From NCBI GenBank assembly GCA_003427395.1, contig BFEA01000129.1:1700263-1742078 (forward strand): a stretch of 41,816 nucleotides of DNA, in the 5' to 3' direction. Positions 1-9,707 of this stretch are shown here, piece by piece. Within the stretch, counting starts at the first letter, position 1. Every line of letters starts with the position of its first letter. Position numbers and translations under genes: made by a program. The DNA is from Chara braunii (taxonomy: Eukaryota; Streptophyta; Charophyceae; Charales; Characeae). Under the pieces are notes generated by a model, which saw only the letters and a program-made list of their open reading frames with translations, ran no database searches and was not told the DNA's origin.

Positions 1-92
<92 letters not shown>
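1..92. repeat. (GA)n microsatellite
   Basis: Almost pure AG dinucleotide repeat at the window edge. A second, shorter GA-rich tract lies at 5225-5263. Both tracts are followed by the same short string CTAGTTGAACAG (with a leading A at the first site), so the junction, and not only the microsatellite, seems to be duplicated. Confidence 0.95.
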
Positions 93-93
<1 letters not shown>

Positions 94-464
94 CCTGGAA
101 AGGCATTGACAAATACTAGTTGAACAGTGAATTAATTCGCAGATATCAGTTTGGTGACTGAGCAGCGGTGTGTGCGGATGGCCACGCACTATAAGGGAAC
201 CTTGGTCTGTGACGGGACTTCATGTTGGATTTGGATCTGTTTCGAACAGAGTTTCGCACTCAAGAAACAGAATTGAATTCCAGATCCCGCAGGTTATCAG
301 TTCTTGGACATTTGCATGGACAACTAGCGGATTGCTCGGGGTACACACCACAAGTCGGAGTGAACTCTCATTTAGATGGACAACATGAACGCACACCATC
401 GGCGCGGTGATACAATACGGATGCTGGCTTGTCATTTGCATGTATAAATCAATAACATAGATTC
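93..464. other. outer left-arm non-coding sequence
   Basis: No convincing gene. It holds a degenerate 22-bp palindrome at 123-144 and a clear one at 352-373. The sequence from the second palindrome onward (352 to about 440) is related to 6235-6330, sharing the following AGATGGA, a CGCACACCATC stretch and GGCTTGTCATTTGCAT. The stretch just before it, GCGGATTGCTCGGGGT, recurs at about 3924. The palindrome therefore travels inside a longer repeated module. Confidence 0.6.
352..373. repeat. 22-bp palindrome, outermost copy (left)
   Basis: Imperfect palindrome of two 11-bp half-sites, here decayed (left half AAGTCGGAGTG). Mirror copy at 41666-41687. It lies downstream of the outermost family A fragment. 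Confidence 0.7.
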
Positions 465-1175
465 CTAACATTTACTCTTGTCATCGCAAACATCGATCCC
501 CTCCTTGACATGAGCATGTATATGACTGCAAGACATTGGCACGAACATCGGAGATCGAAACACTTGCAAGGTCATCGGCATGTCATTTCTTTGCATGGAC
601 AAGATACATAACATCCATTCACAACATTTACTCTTGTCACCGCAACGTGGAGATGGAAACACTCGCAACTTGCATAGTATTTTCCTAACACTGCACCATC
701 GTAAATGGAAACAGCGCACGCAGAGTTGAGAGAAATGTTCAAACCACTGAACCGCACATTGCAAAGTAGACAGGGGTTGTTTTCGGAAAAACATTCGAAG
801 GAAAAAACAAGCAGTAGATAGAGGAGTGAGAGGCGTTGCAATAGGTGCGAGAGGCAACGTGTATGAAGTAGTAGATAGAGGTGCGAGAGGCAATACTTGC
901 AATAGGTGCGAGAGACAACGTGTGATTGTCTGCATATCCACCATTTCAAGGTGCACATGCACATCATGTTCCACAAGATTGTATTTTAACATGTTTTCCC
1001 TTAAACACAAGGTCATAGAAGTACACGACACGATATCGCAAGACGACGTAACATCGCGACACAGCACAAGATAGTTGTAAAACCACAAGAGTTCATTAGA
1101 ATTACAATCGCCCTTAAACACAAGGTCTGACCACATGCCGTATCTTGTGACACACGGGGTTTCTCGCGGACGAGG
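465..1175. other. low-complexity spacer outside A1
   Basis: An open frame exists on the minus strand (465-1136), and on the right it is fused to the A1 fragment (40609-41574). However, it encodes Leu/Ser/Cys-rich sequence over a region of short repeats (GCGAGAGGCAA-type units at 826-915), with no family resemblance. The string CCCTTAAACACAAGGTC recurs at 1000, 1111 and 1577, marking tandem duplication of the flank of family A genes. I see no supported gene. Confidence 0.5.
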
Positions 1176-1573
1176 TCATGAACTGAAACCATAGATGGCA
1201 TTCATAGATAATCCATATACGTGGCTCTGCGGTTCGTGGACAGTTCCATTCTCCGAAAACAAGGACATGTATTTCATCTTGACAAACCTTCCTGATCGTG
1301 CTAAGGAATTCCCTATACAGTCTCGTATGTCGGACACTTTCTCTTCCACCTCATGCCACAATGATAAACATGTGGCCCGACCTACTCTCACTAAATCTGA
1401 CCGCCCATCTACATCAGAGGGAGACATCACGGGCTTGAACTTGGATCCCTAAAGTACCATCTCGTTCCATCCCACGAGCACAACTGCATCCACGAGTTTT
1501 CTACTTTTGTTTGAANAAGCCACACAAAGCACTCTCGCGAAAGGACACCCGTNATCAGTCAACCGNACACANN
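1176..1573 (-). pseudogene. family A copy 1, C-terminal fragment
   Basis: About 130 codons match the C-terminal third of the neighbouring family A genes: KSRKLVDAVVLV, DGRSDLVRVG, EVEEKVSDIRD, VKMKYMSLFSE. The N-terminal two thirds are absent, and in the available frame a stop sits just before GSKFKPV. The 5' break lies at a duplicated flank string near 1573-1600, so this looks like the stump of a tandem duplication of copy 2. Mirror copy at 40466-40863. Function unknown. Confidence 0.7.
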
Positions 1574-1617
1574 ATGTTTTCCCTTAAACACAAGGTCTGA
1601 CAACCNGTCCGGACCTT

Positions 1618-2588
1618 GTGACATATAAGGTTTCACGTGGACGAGGTCGTGAACCGAANCCATACATGACATTCATAGATGATCCATATACGTGGCTCTG
1701 CGGTTCGTGGACCGTTGCAGTCTCCGAAAACACGGACATGTATTTCATCCTAACAAACCCTCCTCGTCATGCTAAGGAATTCCCTATACAATCACGTATT
1801 TCAGACACTTTCTCTTCCACGCCACGCCACAATGACAAAAAAACTCTTACCTGACCTGCTCTCACAAAGTCTAACCGCCCATCTACATCTGGGCGAGACT
1901 TGACCGCCTTGAACTTGGATCCCTGAAACACCATCTCGTTGCGTGACACAAACACAACCGCATCCACAAGTTTCCTACTTTTGCTTGAAGAAGCCACACA
2001 TAGCACTTTGGCGAAAGGACATCCGTCATCCGTCAACCGCACACAACAGTACGATAGAGCTTGTGGAGAAGTTCCTGGGCAACGGGGTGGGTAGTGTTCC
2101 GAGAATGAACAATGACGAGCACAGTCCACCAACTCTTGCTTNTGCGAACTTNCCCNAGTTCGTGGCGAAGATGTGATGTACTCGCNGCCGAGGCGACGTC
2201 TGAAGCTGGTACGGTAGCGGATCGGTTTACCCTTATCGTCCAAGGTCTTTCGCTGGAGGACACCATCAGGCAGTGCAATGAGGCTCCCGAACTCTAACAT
2301 GTTGGCAAACTTGTAATGGCTTGCCCAAGGGCANGACTGCTCCATCGCCTTCCAATCATTATCGTTCCATTNGTCNAGATGCCGGTTCATGTACGGTTTG
2401 ACGGGCATCCATGGGTCCTCGTCGAAGTNCTCCTTGNCTGCTTCGTCNATCCACGTTTGACCGTCATGATGCCGCACCGATGTCGCACAAGGTGAAAACG
2501 GTTTTGCCAAGCGCATGTGCTTCTCGGGACTCAAGCGCATGTGCATCTCGGCACTCATGCTGACGCTTGTCGAAGGTCTCGACGACAT
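1618..2588 (-). pseudogene. family A copy 2, premature stop
   Basis: The open frame 1767-2588 (273 codons) matches copy 3 from its start (MSSRPSTSV) through DEDPWMPVKPYM, CPWASHYKFANMLEFG, KQELVDCARHCSF and LSYCCVRL to IGNSLA. It then meets TGA where copy 3 has CGA (Arg). The reading continues in frame past the stop (GGFVRMKYMSVFSE) to about 1618. The same TGA is present in the right arm, so the mutation predates the arm duplication or was shared by conversion. A splice-acceptor-like GTGATGTGTAG lies 8 bases before the ATG. Several N bases make some residues unreadable. Function unknown; Trp, Cys and Pro-rich motifs suggest a compact folded protein rather than disorder. Confidence 0.75.
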
Positions 2589-2725
2589 TACGCTCCCTAC
2601 ACATCACGGACACACAAACGACACAGACCATCGTAAATAAAGTTGTCCAATGATAAGTCCCCTGGTGCGGCCAACACTCAACCGTCACGCCCGCACTACA
2701 TATNGANAAGCTCGTCACTTAATCA

Positions 2726-2796
2726 AAGTGCGAGTGAACTCTCACTTACGTGCGAGCTAACCCTCACTTAAGCAAAGTGCGAGTGAACTCTCACTT
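2726..2796. repeat. cluster of three 22-bp palindromes
   Basis: Copies at 2726-2747, 2748-2769 and 2775-2796. The first two abut exactly, and the third begins 5 bases after the second. They fill the gap between family A copies 2 and 3. Mirror cluster at 39243-39313. Confidence 0.85.
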
Positions 2797-3795
2797 AAGT
2801 CTGACCACANGTCCAGATCTAGTGACATTCGGGGTTCCCCGGGGACGAGGTCGTGTACCGAAGCCATACAAAGTATTCATTGATGATCCGTACACGCGGA
2901 TCTGCGGTTCGTCGACTGATGCACTCTCCGAAAAGACGGACATGTATTTAATCCTGACAAACACTCTCGGTCGTGCTAAGGAATTCCCTATANAGTCCCT
3001 TATATCGGACACTTTCTCCTCGACCTCATGATGCAACGAAAAGTTTTGGACCGGCCCTGCTATAACCAAATCTCGCCACCCATCTACACGTTCAGGCGCG
3101 CGCGTNGGCACGAATTTGGACCCCTCAATTACCACCTCNTTGCGTGATACAAGCACAACTGCATCGACGAGTTTCCTGCTCTTGTTCGACGCAGCGACAC
3201 GTAGAACTCTGGCGAAATCAGACTCGGACACCTTCAATCGCACACAACAGTATGACACAACTTGTGGAGAATTCCCGGGGCACCAGAGCGGGTACTGATC
3301 CAGGAACGAGCAGTGACGAGCGCAGTCCACCAACTCTTGTTTCCGCGAGCCTCCCCAAGTTCGTGGCGACGACCTGACGGAGTGGCACTTGAGACAGCTG
3401 AAATGGCGGCTAATGCAGCCGAGTGCTCTGCGCATATGGTTCAGGAACTTGTGTCCGAGGACAGCGTCAGACGGCGGGATGAGGTTCCCGAACTCCAACA
3501 TGTTGGCGAATTTGTACTGGCTTGCCCAAGGGCAGCGACTCTCCATTGTGGCCCAATTTCCATCGCACCAATCGTCAATATGCCCGTCCATGCATGGGAC
3601 GACAGTCATCCAGGGGTCCTCGTCGAAGTCCTCTGCGGTCGCTCCGTGGATCGTAGTCACACCGTTGAAATGCCACACTGATCTCGCGCAAGGAGGAAAC
3701 GGTTCTGCCAAGCGAATGTGCGTTTCGGGACTCATGGTTTGTGGTGTCGAGAAGATCGACTCAAAGATTCGTGGTGTAGAGAAGGTCGCCTCCAT
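2791..3795 (-). CDS. family A protein, copy 3 (uncharacterised, 334 aa)
   Basis: This is the best preserved member of a tandem family that I do not recognise. The start chosen is the ATG at 3795, which aligns with the start of copy 2 and lies just after an acceptor-like TGTGTAG. The frame stays open upstream to 3897 but without a shared ATG. Motifs in order: FPPCARSVWHF, DEDPWMTVVPCMDGHIDDW, CPWASQYKFANMLEFG, SSPRTWGGS, KQELVDCARHCSFLDQYPL, VVSYCCVRL, RKLVDAVVLVSR, EVEEKVSDIRD, VRIKYMSVFSES, and a basic tail GTRPRPRGTP. No transmembrane segment or known catalytic motif is visible. The mirror copy has one nonsense codon. The conserved DEDPWM, CPWA and SYCCV blocks would be the seeds for a profile search. 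Confidence 0.7.
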   Translation of the reverse strand: MEATFSTPRIFESIFSTPQTMSPETHIRLAEPFPPCARSVWHFNGVTTIHGATAEDFDEDPWMTVVPCMDGHIDDWCDGNWATMESRCPWASQYKFANMLEFGNLIPPSDAVLGHKFLNHMRRALGCISRHFSCLKCHSVRSSPRTWGGSRKQELVDCARHCSFLDQYPLWCPGNSPQVVSYCCVRLKVSESDFARVLRVAASNKSRKLVDAVVLVSRXEVVIEGSKFVXTRAPERVDGWRDLVIAGPVQNFSLHHEVEEKVSDIRDXIGNSLARPRVFVRIKYMSVFSESASVDEPQIRVYGSSMNTLYGFGTRPRPRGTPNVTRSGXVVRLK

Positions 3796-3948
3796 TATGC
3801 ACCCTACACACCACGCGCACATACCAAACGATACACATGGGCACGACAACGTGTTTGAACATAGTTGGCCCACGGGAACTTCCGTGGCCACGCCCACACG
3901 CAGTCGTCAGGACATTCACTTAAGCGGATTGCTCGGGGTTCAGAGCAC

Positions 3949-3970
3949 AAGTGCGAGTGAACTCGCAATT
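3949..3970. repeat. 22-bp palindrome upstream of A3
   Basis: AAGTGCGAGTG followed by AACTCGCAATT. It lies upstream of the A3 start and is followed by the AGATGGAGAG module. Mirror at 38069-38090. Confidence 0.85.
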
Positions 3971-4106
3971 AGATGGAGAGCCAGGTGGTCACATCATTGA
4001 AGTGGAATGCTCGTGGTTAGATGGAGAGATAGGTGCGCACACGACGAGCTCATGTGTGTAATGTATAAGGAAATCGGCGTGTAACATCCGTTCAGAACTT
4101 TCACTT

Positions 4107-5023
4107 CTACCGATGACGAGAGGCCGGTGTGCACATGCATTCATTCAAAGTTCGAACGGGCGACCTGAACGTAAGACACTGCGGCGCATCGACTGGAGCA
4201 TCTTTCGCGAACATAGAAATATATTTCATGCGAACGAACCCGGTCCTTCTGGCCAGAGACCTCAATATAGCATCCCGTATAGAGGACGCTTGAGCTTCAA
4301 CCTCACGCCATGCGTCCACATCGTCCACCTTACCCCCGATTACCAAATCCCATGTCTCTTCAAATTCCATTGTGACCAACCGATCCCGTCTCTCCCGAGG
4401 TGCAATTCATTCCTGGACACGCAGACCACAGCGTCAGTCAAGTTCCTATTCCGATTCGAACACACGACGCAAAGGTCTCTAGATAAGAATAAGTTTCCGA
4501 GACGCAATATAACGCAGCAGTAGGAAACTGCTCGAGGCAACAACCCTGGAGAGCGCAACGGGTACTCATCGAGGAACTCGGAATATCGTGCAAAGGCAAG
4601 CAACTCTTGTTTCAGCGCACGGGACCATGTGCGAGGCGAAGCTGTCACGACGTTGCAGGCCAACACATTGTGATGACGAGGAATATTCAGCTTTGCACTC
4701 AAGCGACGACACCGAACTGAACCGAGCACAGCTCTAGGCATGGGAATGAAACTCCCAAACTCGCACATGTTAGCGAACTTGTAGTCGTCCGCCCACGGAC
4801 ACTCACTGAGCATTATGTTCCATTGAAGCTCTTCCCACGAGTCCAGGGGAGCATCAGTGAACGGGGGGACCTTCATCCAAGGATCACACTCCATCTCGTC
4901 TCTTGTCGCACCGTCAATAACAGTGAAGTTTCCACTGCCGGAAACGCGCAGCGCGCATGGGGGGAAAGGGTATGCCATGCGCTCACGCCAATCACCCAGG
5001 ATAATCAACTCTGACATGGCCAT
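4107..5023 (-). pseudogene. family A copy 4, frameshifted
   Basis: The most diverged family A member, present only in the left arm. Motifs: FPPCALRV, CDPWMKVPPF, CPWADDYKFANMCEFGSFIP, ASPRTW, KQELLAFARYSEFLDEYPLR, AVSYCCVIL, LTDAVVCVSRNEL. Near 4360-4379 the frame shifts, and the tail (TWDLVIGG, VRMKYISMF) continues in another frame to 4107. The start at 5021-5023 is preceded by a textbook 3' splice site: a run of T, then GTGGCCTGCAG, 17 bases before the ATG. Divergence from copies 1-3 suggests an older duplication. Function unknown. Confidence 0.7.
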
Positions 5024-5176
5024 CGAGACCGGCAAATGCCCTGCAGGCCACAACAAAAAAAAAATTAAGCAAATGCTTTCACCCAGCTCACAGGGAAAGA
5101 AAATAACCATGGCCCCCAAGGAAGTCCGTCGAAACTCCGATGACGAGCATCGTGTTGAACACGACCACCACAGCAC

Positions 5177-5449
5177 GGCCGCACTGCACCCAGCCGGACG
5201 AGAGGCACATCAACAGGCATGGCAGGAGAGAGAGAGACAGAGACAGAGAAAGAGAGAGAGAGACTCTAGTTGAACAGCATTCGACAGAGAACCGTAAGGA
5301 AATGTCAAACAGCACTACATGTATGTCAGGCCGAGCACCCACGGGCACGTATACAAGCAATGGAAGTGACCACGAGCCCTCTGCATCGGTTGAAATGACC
5401 ACCTTCAAGAAGTGCCAAACAGTCGGCGGTCTCAGGTGTCTAGTGCTAA
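5177..5449. other. spacer with GA-rich tract
   Basis: Holds the GA-rich microsatellite at 5225-5263 followed by CTAGTTGAACAG. Open frames across it are compositional artefacts of the repeat. No gene supported. Confidence 0.5.
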
Positions 5450-6010
5450 AAGCATTCTTAGGGGACCTTGCAGCAGAACTGCTTGGCGTAGCACTAGATG
5501 CTCACCAAACAGTTTTGGATGTCGATCGTATGGACACATCATATGATGCTTACCAGCAAGCAGCGGCTGATTGCAGGACCTTCTATCCGGTGTGGATCTT
5601 TGAGAGCAGATTTGACGCAATCCACCGTTAGATCCATTCCGGCGAGGGGGACCTGCCATTCTGCCGTTGTTTATTGTACTCATCACGTGGGAATCGACGA
5701 CGTGAGGAACCAACAATGAACATTCGTAGGGGACTTTGCGACCGTGTTTGGAACTTATTGGCGTAGCACTAGATGCTCACCAAGCAGTTCTGGATGTCGG
5801 TTATATCGACACATCATATGATGGCTTACAAGCAAACTGTGGTCGGATCCCGGCCCCCATCCCCGGTGTGGATCTATGAGAGCAGATTTGACGCAATCCA
5901 CCGTTAGATCCACATCGGAGAGGCAGACCGGTCATCCTGCCGCTGTTCAGTGTAGTCATCATGCGGGAGTCGACATCGCAAGAACCCAACGATGTTCTAA
6001 TTGGGACGTG
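5450..6010. repeat. two tandem units of about 275 bp
   Basis: GGCGTAGCACTAGATGCTCACC begins near 5485 and again near 5760. The units share ACACATCATATGATG, GAGAGCAGATTTGACGCAATC and the segment after it. They are left-arm only, because the right arm lacks this interval. No coding evidence. Confidence 0.8.
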
Positions 6011-6148
6011 CACTTGTTTCGTGATGTGCAGGTGCTTACCGGCGGTTCGTTTGCGGAAGTCGGGAGAGAAGGAGAGAGGGAAACATTTGCAGGTTGCCTG
6101 TTGTTTTCGTAAAGGTCAAGTTGAAGCAAAGTGCGATGCGTTCATTCA

Positions 6149-6256
6149 AAGTGCGAATGAACTCGCACTTAGATGGTGCAGTTGAAGAAAAGGAGAAAGG
6201 GAAATAGTTGCAGGGCGCTCGTCGTTTACACCAGAAGTGAGAATGAACTAGCACTT
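6149..6256. repeat. two 22-bp palindromes with shared flank
   Basis: Copies at 6149-6170 (outer 8 bp perfectly complementary) and 6235-6256. Each is followed by AGATGG. The second copy continues into a GTGCGCACACCATC module that matches 380-440 and, in part, 4027-4045. Confidence 0.85.
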
Positions 6257-6540
6257 AGATGGAGAAGCAGGTGCGCACACCATCAGCGCGATGATTTTAT
6301 ATGAACGTTGGCTTGTCATTTGCATATTACCCGGTGAAAATGTCATCAAATCTTTGTGTGGAGAAGATACATATCCATTCCTATAAGTAACTCTTGTCAT
6401 CGCCTTGAAGTTGCCTAGTGTTTTTCTAAAAGGTGAAGTTGCACACCACAAGGAGAGTTTCCAGAAATCATTCAGTGCAAAAAAATCATTCAATGGCAAA
6501 TTGCAAAGTACACAAAGGCGTTTTCAAAAACAAATCAATA

Positions 6541-7176
6541 CAAAATTGCAAAAAACACGGAAGCTTTCCAAAATTAACAAAGTACATGGAGCCTTTCCAA
6601 AAATCATTGAAGGACACGTTCTAAGGCACATGTAGGCATTCCAAAAATCATTCCAGCCCACGTCGTATAGTGTACATGACATGCCCTTATCTACAGAAGA
6701 CACTTCCATACAGTCTATATCACTCCCCCTCTTCGCCACAAGCCGAAACGTCCTGCGTTACACATGAAACAAACCCTACCACTAATACGAACATGTCGAA
6801 GACCTACACGAAAGCTGATTCAAGCCGAAGACCTACACGAACGTTGATTCGTGCCGAACAAAATTGCAAAGTACACGAAAGCTTCAAAAAATTCACAAAG
6901 TACATGGAGCCTTTCCAAAAATCATTGAAGTACACGTTCTAAGACACATGTAGGCATTCCAAAAATCATTCCAGCCCACGTCGTATACTCTACATGACAT
7001 GCCCTTTTCTACAGAAGACGCTTCCGTACAATCTATATCACTCCTCCTCTTCGCCACAAGCCGAAAAATCCTGCATTACACATGAAACAAACCCTACCTT
7101 TAATACGAACATGTCGAAGACCTACATGAACGTTGATTCGAGCCGAAGACCTACACGAACGCTGATTGGTGCCGAA
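6541..7176. repeat. 318-bp tandem duplication, AT-rich
   Basis: Two units (6541-6858 and 6859-7176) begin with CAAAATTGCAAA and share CATGGAGCCTTTCC, CACGTCGTATA, TCTTCGCCACAAGCCG and CGAACATGTCGAAGACC. Within each unit a shorter string, CGAAGACCTACACGAA, is itself repeated. The right arm has a single unit at about 37557-37861. Short open frames here repeat in step with the DNA and show no protein family. Confidence 0.85.
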
Positions 7177-7568
7177 GTCCTGCATTAGACAAAAGGTCAT
7201 CCAAAACCGACACGATGTTCACCTGCCTACACAAGTCCTAGACAGAAGCTCATCCAAGCCCGACATGATGTCCACAACGTGATAGGGTCAGACCCACTGC
7301 AAAAGGAGTGAGGTGATAAATGGGAGTCTATTCGCATATAGAATCTTAATACCCTCAGACGATGAGTATCTTCGTAGCATGCGTCGGGTGAAAAAAGTTA
7401 GTACAATCTTCATTGTAGCAGCATGTACAGTCTTCGAGTAGCCTCCCGTGATCGTCGGCGTTGCGCTCGTCTATGTTGAACTCGATTAAAAGGACTTGGT
7501 TTGGGAATTCGGGCCTCAAGATCTGCTTCAATATTCGGCAAGTCGCGCATGAGTAAATCTTTTAAAAC
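7177..7568. other. spacer downstream of gene B
   Basis: Contains one decayed 22-bp palindrome (7318-7339; mirror 37402-37423) and short repeats of TCATCCAA..CCGACA. No gene supported. Confidence 0.5.
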
Positions 7569-8087
7569 TCAATTCATATTGCTCCAGTGACGGATTTGGA
7601 ACGGACAACGGTCTCCCCAGAACGGGGGACTGTCATCATTTTCTCTCACGCCGGATACAAGGAATAATTCTCTATCCAAGCAGTAGGCGATATGCATGAT
7701 GAAGATCGATAAGAAAAACGTAATGGCAGGCTCACAACCTTCTGGCATTCTATCGAAAGATGTGCTGGTTACGTACGAATAATACAAACAACTTCTGAAC
7801 TCCCCTTCGGACGCAATGTAGAAATCAATTCTGAAGACGGGCCTGTCGTGTAGCGTGGCCATCACAATGTACTGAAAAGTTGGGGTGGGCGGGGGCGAAA
7901 CAGACGGCTGGACACGAGCGTGAACGTCTTCGGGGAACGGAAGGTAGCAGTATCTGGGAAGCCCAATGTTGCCAAACCACTCTAAACCATAAATGTTCTC
8001 AGCTGCGGAAACAACTGCACTTCGCAGACTTTCGCAGTAGCCCAGGTCTCTGACAACGACCGTCCCACTGAAACTTTCAGACGACAT
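7569..8087 (-). CDS. gene B, uncharacterised 172-aa protein
   Basis: Complete open frame starting MSSESFSGTVVVRDLGYC and ending FWGDRCPFQIRHWSNMN. I do not recognise the family. Visible features are a Pro-rich stretch (PSVSPPPTPTF) near residue 75, an aromatic-rich core, a hydrophobic segment ITFFLSIFIMHIAYCL near residues 124-139 that could be a membrane helix or a buried helix, and a C-terminal WGDRCPF motif. The initiator ATG follows one base after CTTTTCTAATGCAG, a good 3' splice site, so the transcript probably has a spliced 5' leader. The right-arm counterpart has lost the ATG and is frameshifted, which makes this the only open copy. It lies between the D and A genes, in the same direction. 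Confidence 0.65.
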   Translation of the reverse strand: MSSESFSGTVVVRDLGYCESLRSAVVSAAENIYGLEWFGNIGLPRYCYLPFPEDVHARVQPSVSPPPTPTFQYIVMATLHDRPVFRIDFYIASEGEFRSCLYYSYVTSTSFDRMPEGCEPAITFFLSIFIMHIAYCLDRELFLVSGVRENDDSPPFWGDRCPFQIRHWSNMN

Positions 8088-8170
8088 CCTGCATTAGAAA
8101 AGAGAACAGCGCCATTGAAATATATGGAGAGGAGGGTAAACGACGAAGTTGAGACCATCTGATGCTGGCA

Positions 8171-8268
8171 AAGTGCGAATGAACTCGTAATTAGATAGAC
8201 AGTTTGTCATGCAACAGGGTATACCGAAGGGGACGGGCTGTAAGCATAGTGCGAGTTTATTCGCACTA
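8171..8268. repeat. two 22-bp palindromes between genes B and D
   Basis: Copies at 8171-8192 and 8247-8268. In the second, the outer 8 bases of each half (TAGTGCGA) are perfectly complementary. Mirror copies at 36550-36571 and 36425-36446. Confidence 0.9.
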
Positions 8269-8301
8269 GAGAAAAGACGAAGCAACTAATTCAGAACGCC
8301 G

Positions 8302-9201
8302 CTAGTGAAGATGTAGATGTCCAACATCACAGTAAGGGCAGTCGCACACATATCTCGTCTTCCCGTTGCGCAAAGTCGCTTCCTGAGGTCCGGAGGCTGA
8401 ATAATCCAGATGGCGGTAAACAAATCGCAATTCGTTGTCCCTATGTTCGACTGTGAAATTTATTTCGTCGCAGCTATCGAAGAGGTAGTAAAGTTGTTGG
8501 TGCACCAAACAGTCGACCCGCAAATGCAGCTCATCTTTGAGTGCTTGATCTATGGCGAGCCTGTTTTTGAACCGTGCAAGGGAACCAGCAGGGCCGGATG
8601 TGTGAAACGCTTGAAAAGAAGTGAGCTTGACACCGTGAAATTCCTCCCTTGCGAGAAAAAGAGCTCTCATTCGTCGACTGTCCACCTTCACGGTAGTGAA
8701 GAGCGTCACGACGGTGGTGCCTCAATTACACACCCTCGCTCGACCGAAGTAGTCTATGATCACCGGCGCCGACTTCGTCGGTTGGCCGAGGCAAAACCAG
8801 ACACACAGTTTTTGATGCAACTTGTCCAACGACGCCCACTTAAGTTTCTCACATAAAATGTGCCATGCATCAACCATCTTACAAGTTTGGACGGGTTCCT
8901 CTTCAAGGGGTTCCCTCTTCAGAAGTGACTCCAACCTGATAGGGTATGCCTGTACATCCTTCATCAGAGTGTACAGGTACCAAAAGTTCGACCCTACATC
9001 ACGGCAAATCCGAAGTTGTCCTTCCTCCGTACTTTGTCACGAAGGGATTTCCCCGTCCGGGGCAACATCATCTTCGAGGTGCAGGCAGTCACGGTCCAGA
9101 CCAGAGCATCCAATGTCTTCCCAAATGTTCTTCGACAAAATGATTAGATCGAAATCCGACGATGAGGACTTCCTACTCTGCGATGAACTCCCGATATCCA
9201 T
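8302..9201 (-). pseudogene. gene D, left copy, nonsense mutations
   Basis: The left counterpart of the intact right-arm gene at 35492-36391, alignable from the ATG at 9199-9201 to the shared end CDCPYCDVGHLHLH. At 8722-8724 the right-arm CGA (Arg) has become TGA, a CpG transition. Near 9037-9039 a right-arm TGG is TGA. The last part from 8709 (VTLFTTVKVD) and the middle part (KLCVWFCLGQP, VIIDYFGRARVCN) are in the same frame. As it stands it would give only a short N-terminal peptide. Confidence 0.8.
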
Positions 9202-9397
9202 TCTGCATCAGCGGAGAAACGCAAGGAAACGCGTCAGTTGCGATTCTCGTAAGTGCATAAGCAAAAATTTCAGGAATGTTATATGCACGAAAGGGTTCGA
9301 TAAATGGTGATTGGTTCGCACATCGAGGGAGAGCGCAAGTTTTCTAACCGCCGTCTAATGCCAACTTATTTTCTACACGTCATTCATGTGTGTCGAG

Positions 9398-9487
9398 AAG
9401 TGAGAGTAGATTCGCACTTCGCAAATCAGCGCAAGTCTTGCAACCGCCGCCGACGATTGGAAAATAAATGACAGTAGATTCGCACTT
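9398..9487. repeat. two 22-bp palindromes upstream of gene D
   Basis: Copies at 9398-9419 and 9466-9487, in two tandem units that both contain GCGCAAGTCTTGCAAC or a close variant. Mirror region at 35206-35295. Confidence 0.8.
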
Positions 9488-9670
9488 CGCAACTGAGCAC
9501 AAGTCTTGCAACTGCCGCTCAACTTCGACTCATCTCCAACACGTCGTTCATGTGGAACGGTCAGACTACTCTCTTATTGGGTGGAACGGTAAGACTACTC
9601 TCTTAATCAGCGCAAGTCCTGCAACGATAGCGTCGATGAACAGCCAGGTCGTCCTATGAGTACAGCAGCA

Positions 9671-9692
9671 AAGTACGAACTAACTCGGAGTT
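9671..9692. repeat. 22-bp palindrome downstream of gene E
   Basis: Left half AAGTACGAACT. It lies just past the end of the E gene. Mirror at 34882-34903. Confidence 0.8.
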
Positions 9693-9707
9693 GTCTTATA
9701 TAGTAGG

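Noticed and set aside
465-1136. 223-codon minus-strand frame and its 321-codon right-arm version
   Set aside because: Only the part that belongs to family A copy 1 has relatives. The rest is Cys/Leu/Ser-rich readthrough of spacer repeats.
7569-8087. Gene B as a membrane protein
   Set aside because: One hydrophobic stretch is present (ITFFLSIFIMHIAYCL), but it is short and has no signal peptide or positive-inside pattern, so I did not call it a membrane segment.
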